NCBI RefSeq assembly: GCF_905220365.1
Contig: NC_061135.1
Location: 9,391,501 to 9,455,500, forward strand
Reading direction: 5' to 3'
Source of the DNA: Vanessa cardui
Lineage: Eukaryota > Arthropoda > Insecta > Lepidoptera > Nymphalidae
DNA length: 64,000 nt
The notes beneath the pieces were generated by a model. It saw nothing but the letters and a program-made list of their open reading frames with translations, was not told the origin of the DNA and ran no database searches. Numbering within the stretch: position 1 is the first letter of the stretch; each line of letters begins with the position of its first letter. Both the position numbers and the translations under genes were made by a program. This document shows positions 24,678 through 36,051 of the stretch, piece by piece.

Positions 24678-25021
24678 ATATAATGTACTTAGTTAAAAAC
24701 AATTATATCAAGAGTCCACATACCTTTGCCCGTTCAAAGCATACCTTTTATGGCCCCATTATGTAGAATGAACTATGCCACAAATCGCTTTTTGGTAAGA
24801 GTATGTGATAATTATAATAAAGCAATGTACACAAGACACCTTTAATATAAATCTGTTTAAGTTCTTCGGAACCTTAAAATATTCTATTTGTCTTTAATAT
24901 TCTTTTTTTAATTTCATTTTAAAGTATAACCTTATGCTATATAACAGTTTTTAAAAAGTACTATATATAAATATTTATATTTCGTGCGAAAATCTGCTAT
25001 GCATTGTAACAATTTTTTAGT

Positions 25022-25350
25022 CAAAATATAAAAATAAAAATATACTTTATTCAAGTAGGCAGACAAGCACTTTTGAATCGTAATTTAACTATATGAAGTG
25101 AAACTACGTTCACATTCAAAATTCAGAAAGTAAATTCTATAGAGAAAAACCGTCAAGAAACTCAGTAGTTACTCCTTTTCAAGATTTAAAAATATAGTCA
25201 TTTTAGTTAAATATAATATGTATGTGATACATCCTGCCTGGAAGTCAACAAGTATTGATTCCACGCTTTTTTATCATGTGTATAAGCTTGTCTCGAATTA
25301 TATGCCTACATTACCGATGTATTTTTACAAATGAATTGAATTTATTAAAC
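25022..25350 (-). mobile_element. Truncated jockey-like LINE 3' end
   Basis: The plus strand begins with an A/T-rich tail, then tactttattcaagtaggcag, agcacttttgaatcgtaatt, aaaaccgtcaagaaactcag and cctgcctggaagtcaacaag. This is the reverse complement of the jockey-type 3' end. It runs further into the LINE than the other tails. Confidence 0.75.
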
Positions 25351-26063
25351 GGCAAAGACAAAAATATCTGTGGGTTTTTTTATAGAAAGGGATGCCTTGT
25401 AATTCATATCCTATGTTTATGAAATTATTATAACATTTTATCGAAAGATTTATAAATATCATTATGTATCTATCGATATCATGAAGATGACACGAAATAA
25501 AACAGTTACATTATGAGTGTGGCGATAATTAATTTAAGCATAGCTAATTACGAGTGAACGTCAATTAAAAGCTAACCGAGAAGTGGGTCATTTCGTTAGC
25601 AACTAATTAATGCTACGTCTTACGAAAATTTGATTAAACCCAAACTGCGTCAAAGGGATTCAACTGGTAATTTGATTTGAATGTTTCAGAACCACAAAAT
25701 AGGTAGATATTTAAAATTACAACCCAAAGAAACGTGCGTAAATAACAGCTCTCCAATTAAATAATTTGTTTTATTATATTACAAATTAATTATTTCAAGA
25801 TGAAATTAAATTCCTGTTTAATTTTGTATGTTATTAGCAGGGACTACCGGTTTTGGGTTGTATTGGATGTAAATATATCGAATTCCTAAAGCCCACAGGT
25901 AAGGTATATACTGGGTCTAAAATAATATATATGTATTATAGACAACAATTATAATAAGTGAAAGGCACTTCCTTTCTTTCATTTACCATTAAATGTGTCT
26001 ATAACACTTCAGAGTAACAATTAATAAATATTATCAATAACTTTACCGATTTCACTATCATTA
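25351..26063. other. Anonymous AT-rich DNA
   Basis: No gene or repeat recognised. Confidence 0.5.
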
Positions 26064-26318
26064 TTCTTACATAGTATGAAACAAAGTCGCTTGTACTGTC
26101 CGTCCCTGAGTTTACTTAGATCTTTAAAATTACGTAACGGATATTGACGCGGATTTTTTAATAGACAGAGTGATTCGAGAGGAAGTTTTTAGTATATAAT
26201 ACATGAACAATATATAGTAAAGAAACACTGATATTTTTAGTGGTGTAAATATACAAATCCTGTATTTAATTTAGTATCAGCGTTGCCCTCGTGCGAAGCC
26301 GGGGTGAGAGTCCGCTAG
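26064..26318 (+). mobile_element. Helitron-like non-autonomous element (second family)
   Basis: Contains cttacatagtatgaaacaaa, ttagatctttaaaattacgt and tagacagagtgattcgagag. It ends gtgcgaagccggggtgagag-tccg-CTAG at 26315-26318, followed by T. The 3' end (GC-rich GCGAAGCCGGG then CTAG before T) is Helitron-like. The 5' end is not certain because TC at 26065 is preceded by T rather than A. Confidence 0.65.
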
Positions 26319-27500
26319 TTTATAGATGAACGTTTGACGAATACGGGGCAACGACGTTTGCTATTAGCACAGAGCACATGCGTATAATTACGTCGTCGAC
26401 ATTCAGTAAGCGAAAATTGCTCACAGCTTGTTTAGCAAAGTTAGCCATGTCCATAATCAACTAGGTAAATCTGGAACAATAATTGGTCTTTGTGCACAAT
26501 TCCCTGAAGCCATGCAAAATGTTACCAGCGCAATTGTACCTCTGTTGATTTCCGTAACATGTAAGAATCTTCAGTGTTATTTTGATGTAGAATATATTAT
26601 GACGTACCTAGGGTAAGACTGTCGTATACCGTGACGGCAAACGTCAAGACGTTTACTTTTATCTTCATGCTTTTTCAGTAGCTTTTACGTGGCACATATA
26701 CGATATTTATACAATATGCTGTATTCTGAATTTAAAGGAATAAAATGACCCTTTAATGCAAACATGTATGTATGTACATTCAGACTAAATCTGTACTAGA
26801 TCATGTTATCAGCGGATTCGAAATTGCGTGTTAAATTTTATCTCAATTGGCTTAGTTACAATATTTGATGAACAAATTAACAAGGGAAATTGGAGTATGT
26901 AAATAAAACTAGATTACTCAAATAAAAAAAAGTAAATAATTCAATAGACTTAACCAATAACAGAATTGTAGTATTTACCCATTTTCACCTCAAATAATTA
27001 CATATTTGTTTTTTTTTTTTTTATAAAGGATGTTCGGATGTAAATTCTTAAGGCTTTTTGTTCTTCTTAACTTTGATTACTTTGTTACATTAAAAATTAT
27101 TTTCATAATTTTAAATTTGTTTTAGAATTATTTAAAACGTCAAAAAGTGTCAATTCGCTAAATTCCGTGCCATTGACCCATTTCCCACTTAATTTATGTC
27201 GGTGTTGCTAGAATGCCGCTTCAACTTGGCATTTTCTAAAATTTTAATTAATAAAATAAATTACATTTATTTTAAAGGCACATTAAAACAATTATTAAAA
27301 TAAGATTTTAATCATCTAATTCGTTTGCTGAATTTGATTAGAGGTCATTTCACATCGTTTCAGATTAATTTAATAGCTGTCTTCCAGTTTAAAGGTTAGT
27401 TCTTCGATGTAGGTGTCGGAGTCTAGTCATGATAAATTTACTTTGCCTCATATTTGGCTTTCTCTTAATGTTAATAATTATTCCATAATTATTTCCTTGA
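26319..27500. other. Anonymous DNA, no established gene
   Basis: The 62-codon plus-strand frame at 26428-26616 is less AT-rich than its surroundings but shows no recognisable domain, signal or splice context. The rest is AT-rich. Confidence 0.45.
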
Positions 27501-27519
27501 TTTAATTATGGATATAATT

Positions 27520-28140
27520 CCTTTTTCATTAAGGGTATTTTGGTAGTGATACTGGTCACACTCGCTAACCTTTCAAAGGTTCGTGAACTTTCGATTTCGT
27601 TCTTTTTGAATTTTGGATATACTGAATATATCGAATTTATATTAACAATGAAGTTTTGAAGTTTGACCGAACTTTATATCATGTTTACCGACTCGTAAAA
27701 ATTTTGACCCTTTGAAATGGTTCTCCGGAGTTGAGATCGTCAATTTGTGTAAGCAGGACTTTGAACCTCCAGAAGGAGGTTTTTTTTTTATCGGATTTAC
27801 CCACCACGTGGACTTCTTGAATGGAAATATTAAGAGTGAACAGCTCCAGGTTCCTGGTTGAGTGTGCCCAGATAGCGGCTGGTGCAACTCCAAGGACGGC
27901 AGGCCTGTTCCCTAAGCCGTTGTCAGTATCCACGTGTAGCTGGAAAATTTGGTGATGTACCCCCTTTCAATTATATTATAAATTTCGTTTACACCGGTCT
28001 GGCGAACGGTGTATTCCTTCAAACCACATCAACTAATTTATTCGTCAGTGGCGCTTAATTTTCAACCTTAAATTTTGGATTAGTAAACATTGAATTTTCA
28101 AGCTTGCCTTTTATCCCAAGTGACCCACGCTGAGTCTAGC
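27520..28140 (-). other. Unidentified block, possibly an eroded transposon or exon
   Basis: Distinctly less AT-rich than its flanks. Two overlapping minus-strand frames (27685-27933 and 27642-27893) join at a run of nine A residues, where a one-base slip would switch between WRFKVLLTQIDDL-type and GGSKSCLHKLT-type reading. I recognise no domain in either. It could be a decayed LTR or other transposon coding piece. No long terminal repeats were seen. Confidence 0.3.
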
Positions 28141-28860
28141 TGGCATAATTTTATATAATAGTCATTATAAGAAGTAACTAGTAAATTAAGTAATTGGTTG
28201 TTTATAATAGGTACTATGTTACTGTGCATTAAAAATTTTATAACCTAATATTGTTTCTTTTTACCAACCACCCAGAAAGGTAACAACTTAATTAATAAAT
28301 TTATAAAAAAAAAACATTATAATTTCATAACGAGGCCTTTTATTTAATAATCTCATTATCCTGTTAATTGTTGATTTTCCTTAAGCTTTTATATTAACAC
28401 AATAAGCCCTTAATTTCTCCACCATCTTCCTTATAATCATCAAATATTAGTCGCTATTATCATGAAAATTTAAGAACAAAAAAACTGTGACTATCTTAAA
28501 GACACAAGTGTGATACAACACGGTTTTCATGTAACCCTCATCCTGTATTACTTTAACTGTCTCTAGTATGATACGTATTGTAGACGAACACAATTACATG
28601 TTATAATTGCTTAATTAACATTTAATATGCTTTATATTCAATTAATTAGCTGTGATAGTCAAACAATACAGCTAATTAGGTTGACTCAGACTGTGCATTT
28701 CAGACATAATGTGTAATATTTTACGTAAAAACAGTTATTCATTTCATATTTATGCGTGTGATTACAATTAACTTTATTTAATGTAATTTTATAAGTGTCA
28801 ATAATTTATAACTTCATTCATTTTTAATTAAATTTACATGATACGCTTGTTTGTTTTAAG
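28141..28860. other. Anonymous AT-rich DNA
   Basis: No gene or repeat recognised. Confidence 0.5.
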
Positions 28861-28862
28861 TA

Positions 28863-28925
28863 CGCGATAATTTCAGGAAGTCCATATAATAGACAGATTG
28901 ATTCACAAGGAAGATTAAGATAAAA
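28863..28925 (+). mobile_element. Fragment of the second Helitron-like family
   Basis: The stretch catataatagacagattgat-tcacaaggaaga matches the middle of the elements at 26.1 and 55.7 kb. No termini are left. Confidence 0.5.
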
Positions 28926-29040
28926 AAAAAAATCTTATGATGATATTGATGAAAAAAGTTTCCACCAAAAAGAAGCTTAACTTATTTGAATGTAGATGTC
29001 CAGCAAATAAAGCCAATAGAAAAAAACTACGATACTATAC

Positions 29041-29143
29041 GTCAAATTAAAATGTACTTTATTCTAGTGGATTTAAAAAACACTTTTGAACTGTCACTTT
29101 ACAGAATCAAGTTATAATAAAAAGCGTCAAGAAACTCGATATA
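29041..29143 (-). mobile_element. Truncated jockey-like LINE 3' tail
   Basis: The plus strand reads gtactttattctagtgg, cacttttgaactgtcacttt and gcgtcaagaaactcg, which is the diverged reverse complement of the jockey 3' end. Confidence 0.6.
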
Positions 29144-29182
29144 CAATTTTATATTTATCTATTTCCATTAGACAAACTGATT

Positions 29183-29475
29183 ATTTTTTTTATGTTATAG
29201 TTTGGCGGACGAGCATTTGGGCCACCTGATGGTAAGTGGTCACCATCACCCATAGACAATGACGCTGTAAGAAATATTAACTATTCCTTACATCGTCAAT
29301 GTGCCACCAACCTTGGGAACTAAGATGGTATGTCCCTTGTGCCTGTAGTTACACTGACTCACTCACCCTTCAAACCGAAACACAACAATACTGAGTACTG
29401 TTATTTGGCGGTAGAATAACTGATGAGTGGGTGGTACCTACCCAGACGGGCTAGCACAAAGCCCTACCACCAAGT
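29183..29475 (-). repeat. Family B dispersed repeat, near complete (about 290 bp)
   Basis: The plus strand starts with a T run, then tatgttatagtttggcggac, gggccacctgatggtaagtg, gtgccaccaaccttgggaac, cttgtgcctgtagttacact and gatgagtgggtggtacctac. It ends agccctaccaccaag. This is the best copy in the window and the reference for the other fragments. No A-box/B-box pair and no target duplication were found, so the superfamily stays open. Confidence 0.82.
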
Positions 29476-30005
29476 AAGCCTATGTGATGCCTAGATTCAT
29501 AGTTATAAATATTGTGGATAAACTTACCTGTTATATTTTGATACATATAGCTGTATAATGAATAAAATTACCCTTTTTAAATTTATAATATCATTATAAA
29601 AGGCTAAAACCAACCCCCAGCGAAACACTGTTACGATGGTAGTTGACAAAGTTCGTTTATTATTGTGAAAAGTTTAGCTTGTGTCGTAAATTAATTGCTT
29701 TCGGCACTTTGTAGCCACTTTCAGTTCCACTTCGCTTGACAGACGTCCCTTCCATTATACTTTTATAATTCTTTCCGAATTCGTTTCTTTGTAATTAAGT
29801 CTGAAGCTTTTTATAAGTTCTATGTGAACTCAGTGTCTCTTGAGTAAAAAATCAGTGGAACGAAAATTATTGCCTTGTTTGCTTTTTAGAATATTAAATC
29901 GATTTTAATTATTAAAATTATGCTGTGATAATATGGTGGACGAATTATCTTGATCAATTTATTATTTTTAATAAATAATAAAAAAAGCATGGATTAAATA
30001 GTTCT
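29476..30005. other. Anonymous DNA
   Basis: No gene or repeat recognised. Confidence 0.5.
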
Positions 30006-30010
30006 GATTT

Positions 30011-30065
30011 CAAAACAGTTCTTATGAGTGTACTTGAATGAAGAATATTTTGATTTTGATTTTCT
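30011..30065 (+). mobile_element. Jockey-like LINE 3' terminus
   Basis: cttatgagtgtacttgaatg then tattttgattttgatttt is the plus-strand terminal 55 bases of the family: a gaataaag-like signal followed by the (TTTGAT)n tail. Confidence 0.6.
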
Positions 30066-30765
30066 ATATGGCTCATTTTACTGGAAGTTGATATGGGTTG
30101 TATTGTGAATAAGAAAAAAATACGGTAGACAATTTCTCAACACTTGTTGTCCGCTGCACGCTGGTGTGATTTATTACAGGATACAAAATCTTTCTTTTTA
30201 TGGATTTGCACGAACATCTGGTAAGACTGTTAAAATAAATTTATGCAAAAATTCAACCGCCGTGATGCTATGTGTGTGTGTGGGATGAAAATCAGTACAC
30301 AATAATGCTTTATGCTCGAAAAATTATTATAACGCGAAGATCTTTTTATCCGAAAATATTTATTATTATTCAGTAATTCCCCGTTCAAACTAAAAAGGTC
30401 TAATAAATTTTAATAAAAAAATATAAAGGTGTCTGTGGGAAAGTTATTTGGATAGCTTAACGCGATTCCCTTTGTAAATTTGGATTTCGTTAATTCGTAT
30501 AATTTATTGTTTATTTTTTATTCATAAAGTCATAAGGTAATCGTGGTGATATTTTAAACCTCAGTGACAGTATAACGATTGAACGGATGACAATCTCAAA
30601 CTCGTTATCAGGCGATACATATACATATACTCGTCTTATCAAACTACATATATATTAAATATTCTTTGTATACAAACATAATTTAAACTAACCCGCGCAA
30701 CGGTTACGAAATTTTTCACGTTTCTTCTCGCTTTAGGCTGCTTTATTATTATTCCTTATTTAAAT
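30066..30765. other. Anonymous AT-rich DNA
   Basis: No gene or repeat recognised. Confidence 0.5.
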
Positions 30766-30770
30766 ATCGA

Positions 30771-30830
30771 ACATTCAAAAACGCTTCATTGTGAAGTTAA
30801 CTTGAATAAAGTTGATTTGATTTGATTTGT
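30771..30830 (+). mobile_element. Jockey-like LINE 3' terminus
   Basis: acattcaaaaacgcttcatt, then cttgaataaagttgatttga and a repeated ttgatt tail. The AATAAA signal and simple-repeat tail are both intact. Confidence 0.65.
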
Positions 30831-30994
30831 TATCCGACTTCCATTAAATTCCTATTCGAATTATTCCAAATTGGTTTTAATATGAATAAATAAACATAAA
30901 ACCTCGTAATTAAAATATCTAATAAATTATTGAAAACATTTTATCAATTTCGAGTTACAGAAATATATAATAGTTGTAGAAAAATATGCATTGA

Positions 30995-31140
30995 TTATAT
31001 ACAGGGTTATTGGTAATTCGACGTACATCTGCTAGGAGGTGATAGGGGTGACTATTTGCAATAATTTTAACCCCCATATGCATGATCCAAAAGTAAACCG
31101 GTTTTGAGTTATAACGTTTTTTAGCTTAATAATAAAATGT
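30995..31140. repeat. Possible degenerate DNA-transposon end
   Basis: tatacagggttattggtaat, then ctgctaggaggtgatagggg and gagttataacgttttttagc. I recognise this order from dispersed insect repeats. Starting at TA with ACAGGGT is reminiscent of Tc1/mariner termini, but no partner inverted repeat was found. Confidence 0.35.
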
Positions 31141-31198
31141 GAATAGAAACCTATTTTTTTCTTCTTAAACTTGTGTTAAGTAAGTAGGTTAAGTAAAT

Positions 31199-31261
31199 AA
31201 CAATATCTAATGCAAAAAATCTAACTTACTCAAAGTTAGATTTTTTGCATTAGATATTGTT
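31199..31261. repeat. Perfect inverted repeat (29-bp arms, 5-nt loop)
   Basis: The 29-base arm at 31199-31227 (core atctaatgcaaaaaatctaa) is matched without a mismatch by 31233-31261, with loop actca. The 63-nt length and long stem are like a small-RNA precursor, but may simply be a template-switch product. Confidence 0.95.
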
Positions 31262-31273
31262 TTTAGTACAAAT

Positions 31274-31392
31274 TCTCGCTCGAGATGAACTATAAGCATA
31301 AATTAAGCACACATATATAGCGCTTGCCTGGATTTGAACCCGCTATCATCGGTTAAGATGCACGTGTTCTAACCACTGTGCCATCTCAGATC
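31274..31392 (-). mobile_element. SINE family A, tRNA-like head only
   Basis: The plus strand reads cgagatgaactataagcata, attaagcacacatatatagc, ggatttgaacccgctatcat and gttctaaccactgtgccatc, i.e. the minus-strand head with A and B boxes. The 3' two-thirds of the element is absent on the low-coordinate side, where the 29-bp hairpin ends. Confidence 0.75.
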
Positions 31393-31404
31393 TGTAAGTT
31401 ATAA

Positions 31405-31582
31405 TCTATATTAATGTTATTAATATGAATTTAACGCTGTCCGTCGCTCTTTGATGACCAAACTGCTAAACCGAATTTGATGAAATTTGGTATGAAGTAA
31501 ACTTGAAATCCAAGAAAGGACATAGTCTATTTCATGACCACCAAGACCCTAAATTGCGAGCGAAGACGCGGGCGACTACTAG
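31405..31582 (+). mobile_element. Short non-autonomous Helitron, complete (178 bp)
   Basis: Starts TCTATATTAATGTTATTAA after A31404 and ends gcgaagacgcgggcgacta-CTAG at 31579-31582 before T31583. The middle holds gtcgctctttgatgacc and aatttgatgaaatttggtat. The A|T insertion site and both termini are intact. Confidence 0.8.
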
Positions 31583-31950
31583 TAAATAATAAATAAAGAT
31601 GTTCCTATATTCATGGTCTGAGTAGAAGAAACTACATCGTACTTTTAAGATTGGAATAAAGTAATATTTAGGTTTTATATCAGAAATTTTATGGAATCAC
31701 ACCGCAGGTACTTTTAAAGGAAGACTTTAATCCTCGAGGCGACGAAGTGCAGCTTATGAAAATCGTGTTCCAATATTTTACTAAAAATATTTATTTCGCA
31801 GCACAGTTACAGCGAGCTGCTACAAGTAAGTCATATTTTCAGCATCACCGGAAATCTCTCGTAAACACATATACAAATAGATCTCGTGCCATCTTTTTAT
31901 TGGTATTATTTTTATAACAATAAAATAAAAATAATATAAAACAAGTTATA
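31583..31950. other. Anonymous DNA
   Basis: Nothing recognised. Confidence 0.5.
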
Positions 31951-31952
31951 TA

Positions 31953-32045
31953 CAGCATGGTGGAATATTTTCAAAATGTTTTCTCCAAAGGGAAAGGAGG
32001 CCTTAGCCCAGCAGTGGGAAATATACAGGCTGCTGTTTCTGTTCT
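31953..32045 (+). mobile_element. SINE family A tail fragment
   Basis: cagcatggtggaatattttc, ctccaaagggaaaggaggcc, ttagcccagcagtgggaaat and acaggctgctgtttct. Only the 3' third is present, in the opposite orientation to the SINE head at 31274-31392. Confidence 0.8.
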
Positions 32046-32265
32046 TGTTGAAGTTATACATTTTTTTATTAGGTATATTATTGTTTATCTTTTGTTTTTA
32101 TTTTAAGATTTTCTTTACATAATAATAAAGAGTGTTTAACATCTCTAACAGAAAATAAGATAAATAGTTTAAATACAGTTTAATAAATCCCAAAAGCTCG
32201 ACAGTGACATCAACTCTGTTTTGTATTACATAATTATTAAAAGATTTATTTTTTATTTTACTTAC

Positions 32266-32482
32266 ATAACTAACATCCGTGGCTTCGCACGGGTGCAATG
32301 CTGATACTAAGTATACGACGGATTTTTTCTTGTCATATTGTCCATGTTTTACATACAAAACCTTCCTGTCAACTCTATCTATAAAAAAACCGCATCAAAA
32401 TATGTTACGTATTTGTTAAAATATAAGCATACATAGAGACAGACAACGGTAAGCAACTTTGTTTTATACTATGTAATGATAT
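32266..32482 (-). mobile_element. Helitron-like element, second family, eroded 3' end
   Basis: The minus strand reads ttacatagtataaaacaaag, then tctatctat-type and atagagttgacaggaaggtt, and ends cccgtgcgaagccacgg. The expected CTAG is now TTAG. Confidence 0.6.
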
Positions 32483-33089
32483 CAAAAGTGTATATCGTTT
32501 GAGTTATCATGTATAAGCTATAAGCCGCGGTTACACCTACGTTAAAATGCGTTTATAATCTTTGTTTCATACAGACTGCGATATTGGTATACGTGACTGG
32601 TATACGTTTTACAGACCGCATTCAGCTTTGCAATATATATGTATTTCGATTTTCATAGTGGTTATACACAATATTGATTGAAGTCTTAATTATCAAAACT
32701 TCTCCAGTTCGTTGGCTCCTCGCCAGGCGAGAACATTACTCGCAAATCCGTCTTTTTTGTCTATGCAGTTTTCAGTGAATGGTTGCTGAACTTCTTATCT
32801 TAGAATAAATTCCTAAAGCTAAATTACTTGGGAAATCCTTGAAATAACTATTTTAAAGATATTTAAATTTAATTTTCGAAACCTTTAATTGAATTTCAGT
32901 ACCGTAGTTTGCTATATATAATTTTTAATTAATAACTACTGTTAAAACTTCATGTCTGTTTAAATATTGATTTAATTTGTTTTAATTTTGCCTAAATGTT
33001 CTTAATAAATAGCATAGTTCTGTCACTAAATTTTAAATACAGTATTAATATAATTTCACGAAGCTTTTTTTCTGTAAATTAAGTAATAA
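32483..33089. other. Anonymous AT-rich DNA
   Basis: No gene or repeat recognised. Confidence 0.5.
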
Positions 33090-33320
33090 AATAAATATTG
33101 GACAACATCACAAACATGACTCTGATCCCCATGTAAGTAGCTAAAGCACTTGTGTTATGTAAAATCGGAAGTAACAAAGGTACCACAAACACCCAGACTC
33201 AAGACGACATAGAAAACTAATAAACCTTCTACATCGACTCGGCCGGGAATCGAACACTGGACCTCAGAGTGGTGTACTCATTAAAACCGGTGTACACACC
33301 ACTCGACTGCAGAGGCCGTC
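33090..33320 (-). mobile_element. tRNA-derived SINE, family C, near full length
   Basis: The minus strand begins gacggcctctgcagtcgagt, a tRNA-like head with A-box-like TGCAGTCGAGTGG, gtgtacaccggtttt, ctctgaggtcc and B-box GTTCGATTCC. It continues gagtcgatgtagaaggttta, gtctgggtgtttgtggta and gatgttgtccaatattt. Family C is distinct from family A in head and body. A 7-bp AAAATAA at each side is too weak to call a duplication. Confidence 0.8.
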
Positions 33321-33770
33321 AAAATAAGAATTCAACAAGAAAGAGCACGAAAATAAACAGATTGATGTTATGTTAAATTTTGTGTTCATTATGCTTAAAG
33401 TATGCTTCCATTTTTAAGAGTACCTTAAATTTAGGGGATTAAGTAACCGGGTAAGCATTTGTCATTGTTAAACCTTCTAAATGACGCAGTTTTAATCCTT
33501 AAAGCAAATGAGTAATAATTTGGCTCACACAGAAAGATTTTACTGACTTTAGACTGTTGCAGCATGCCAACATTTTAAGAGTTAAAATTAAGATCATAAA
33601 ATGTTTCAGTCGAATTGTTTTGTTTTAAGCGTATTTTGTTTTAATGTTATTTTATTGTTCGTAAATACGACCTTAATTATAATCGTTATTTAACAGTATT
33701 TTTATATAAAGTAATTAAGCGGAATTAGGTTTTATATTGGTCATTTAATGCTAAAAGATAGTAACAACCT
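33321..33770. other. Anonymous AT-rich DNA
   Basis: No gene or repeat recognised. Confidence 0.5.
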
Positions 33771-33773
33771 ATA

Positions 33774-33989
33774 AATTTCTCATTGCTGGGCTAAGGCCTC
33801 CTATTCCTTTGAGAAGAAGTTTAGGTACATATTCCAACAGAGTGACTGATTCACACGTGGCCGAATTTCATTGAAATAAGGCAGGTTTTCTCACGATGTT
33901 TTCCTTCACAAATACAATATGAATTATAAACACAAATTAAGCACATGAAAATTCAGTGGTGCTTGCCCGGGTTTGAACGAGCAATCATT
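33774..33989 (-). mobile_element. SINE family A, head-truncated and rearranged
   Basis: The plus strand reads cctataaatttctcattgct, gggctaaggcctcctattcc, gatgttttccttcaca and ttgcccgggtttgaacg, breaking off at gcaatcatt inside the tRNA-like head. The A-box half is missing. Confidence 0.75.
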
Positions 33990-35425
33990 TAAACTAGAAC
34001 ACAATAATACCAATTGTTGTTACAGTGTACTACTTTCAAAATTTCCATTTCGATTCGACATAAAAACAACAAAGTATCTTATTTGAGCAACCATTAAGTA
34101 AGTTCCTAATCATTTACATGTGGATATCTAGAATACTATTATTAGTGAAAAGCCTATACGTTAAAATTGCACGATGACACTTAGTATATTATATGACAAG
34201 CTAATATCTAAGCAAGTGATATCGTAAGTACAGCTAGTACTAATATAAAATTTTGTAGACAAATTTGAAATGTTGAAATTTTGCTTCGATTGCGCCCCAT
34301 TAAGTTTATTTCAAAAATATGCCTTTTACATATTGTGATGCCGTATAAATGAAGGTTTTTGGAGTCAAAATTAATACCATTTTTTTAGATAAATCACCAC
34401 GCTCCTAATTATCAATTATCATAATGACGTATAACTACTAAATTAGATAAAATGATTCAGAACCCACATTTAGTCGATGGATTAATTCTCCGATTTCAAC
34501 GGTGCTAGATTTGCTGAAATAATCTTAAATCTTTACTCGTATTTATGGCTTGATTGCGATTCCAAGACATGGAGTCTCGTTGTAACATTTTCTCTGTTTT
34601 ATCTGAAAAGGATAAAGTAATGAAACCATTTTAAAGATTAACTTTAAAAAAATAGCAATCTTGTTTGCTATAATTAAGCGTCATAAGTTTCATATAATTA
34701 ATATATAATATACAATTTTAGTTGATAATAAAATAAGCGGTTCATTTATAATAAAACTCTCTGTATCAATGAATTATGATGATAATTCCATTATGCATAG
34801 ATAATTTAGCATATCTTAAAAGTTTCAAAAAAAATAACTTTTATTCATCTACATTACACTCTTGCCTTCTTCAGCTTCTTATTATTATGCAGTATTTTTA
34901 TTACATTATTTTTTGAATAAATAGTAAAAAGAAAGGTTTTCTGTCTGTAGCAACAGATATATCTTCAGGATACAATATGTCTTAAGGAGAAGCATTAAAG
35001 TTTATTCTCTCCTATAATATTAAGAATGGGTGTTTAAATTGTAGCGCATAGTAATAATTTCTTCAGTTTGATCTCGATGCTAATATAGTTTTGAATTATA
35101 TATATTTTTAAAATATTATAATTATTATTCATTTATTTTCTATTGTTAATCAAATGAGTATTAATTACCAAAAATGAGAAAAGGTAGAACTCTATTTCAT
35201 TATATTTTGAAATATTCAATATGACTATAATTAATAATGAAATTAAATCAAATTAAAAGTTTCATTTCTGGTAATAAGAATTGAACAACACCAACGCTGT
35301 GAATATACATACATAGAGTTCGATATTATATTTTGGCAATCGGAATTGAAAAGAACCAAAGTTATGAATATTCATAGATTTCGATACTATTATTATTTTT
35401 AAAGTATATATCCCTGCCTTTATAA
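33990..35425. other. Anonymous AT-rich DNA
   Basis: 1.4 kb with no gene or repeat recognised. Confidence 0.5.
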
Positions 35426-35429
35426 AAGT

Positions 35430-35511
35430 AAGCCTCCCCTCCCATTAAGGAGAGAGCTTGGAACATACTCCATCACGACCAGCCCAGCTGTGGGAAATTT
35501 ACAGTCTGTTA
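35430..35511. mobile_element. Chimeric SINE A scrap: minus piece joined to plus piece
   Basis: 35430-35478 reads gcctcccctcccattaagga and gagcttggaacatactccat, which is minus-strand tail sequence. From 35479 the strand flips to cagcccagctgtgggaaatt and tacagtctgtt, which is plus-strand tail. The two 3' ends have been joined head-on within a few bases. Confidence 0.65.
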
Positions 35512-35514
35512 CTT

Positions 35515-36050
35515 TACTTTTACAAAAGTAAATAATGAAAACAAGATGCGCTACCTGCAAAACATAAACAGCAGCATTCTCCTATCTTAATAGTCTTTCA
35601 GCATCATTGCATGCCATTAACCGGCAATTATGATTCGCATATAGACTGCTAATGGGTCGTTCAGTGTATGAAAAGAAAACGCTCTCTCAAGTACAACGTT
35701 CCGAATGTTGTTAGCGCTCTTCAAATGACTGTACTTACGCATATCGCTACATTCTTCCTATTTACACTCCTATTACATACACGGAACACTTAAAATATCG
35801 TGGAAGATATATTGACACTTAGGTCCTTTTTTATTGTTTTGTTTTGTGACCTGTATCAACTGTCAACAAATATTTTCTTATTCTACAATTGGTTGTGGAT
35901 TTGTTTTTTTTTTATATTTTTTTTAGATTCGTTTTTCGTCAAGGTACAAATGTAAAATCATAATTAAATTAATTATATACTTATAATATTTCATGCTTCA
36001 ATAATAGTATATTAAACTTGAATATAGTGAACTTAAATTGTATACTTCAT
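35515..36050. other. Anonymous DNA
   Basis: No gene or repeat recognised. Confidence 0.5.
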
Positions 36051-36051
36051 A

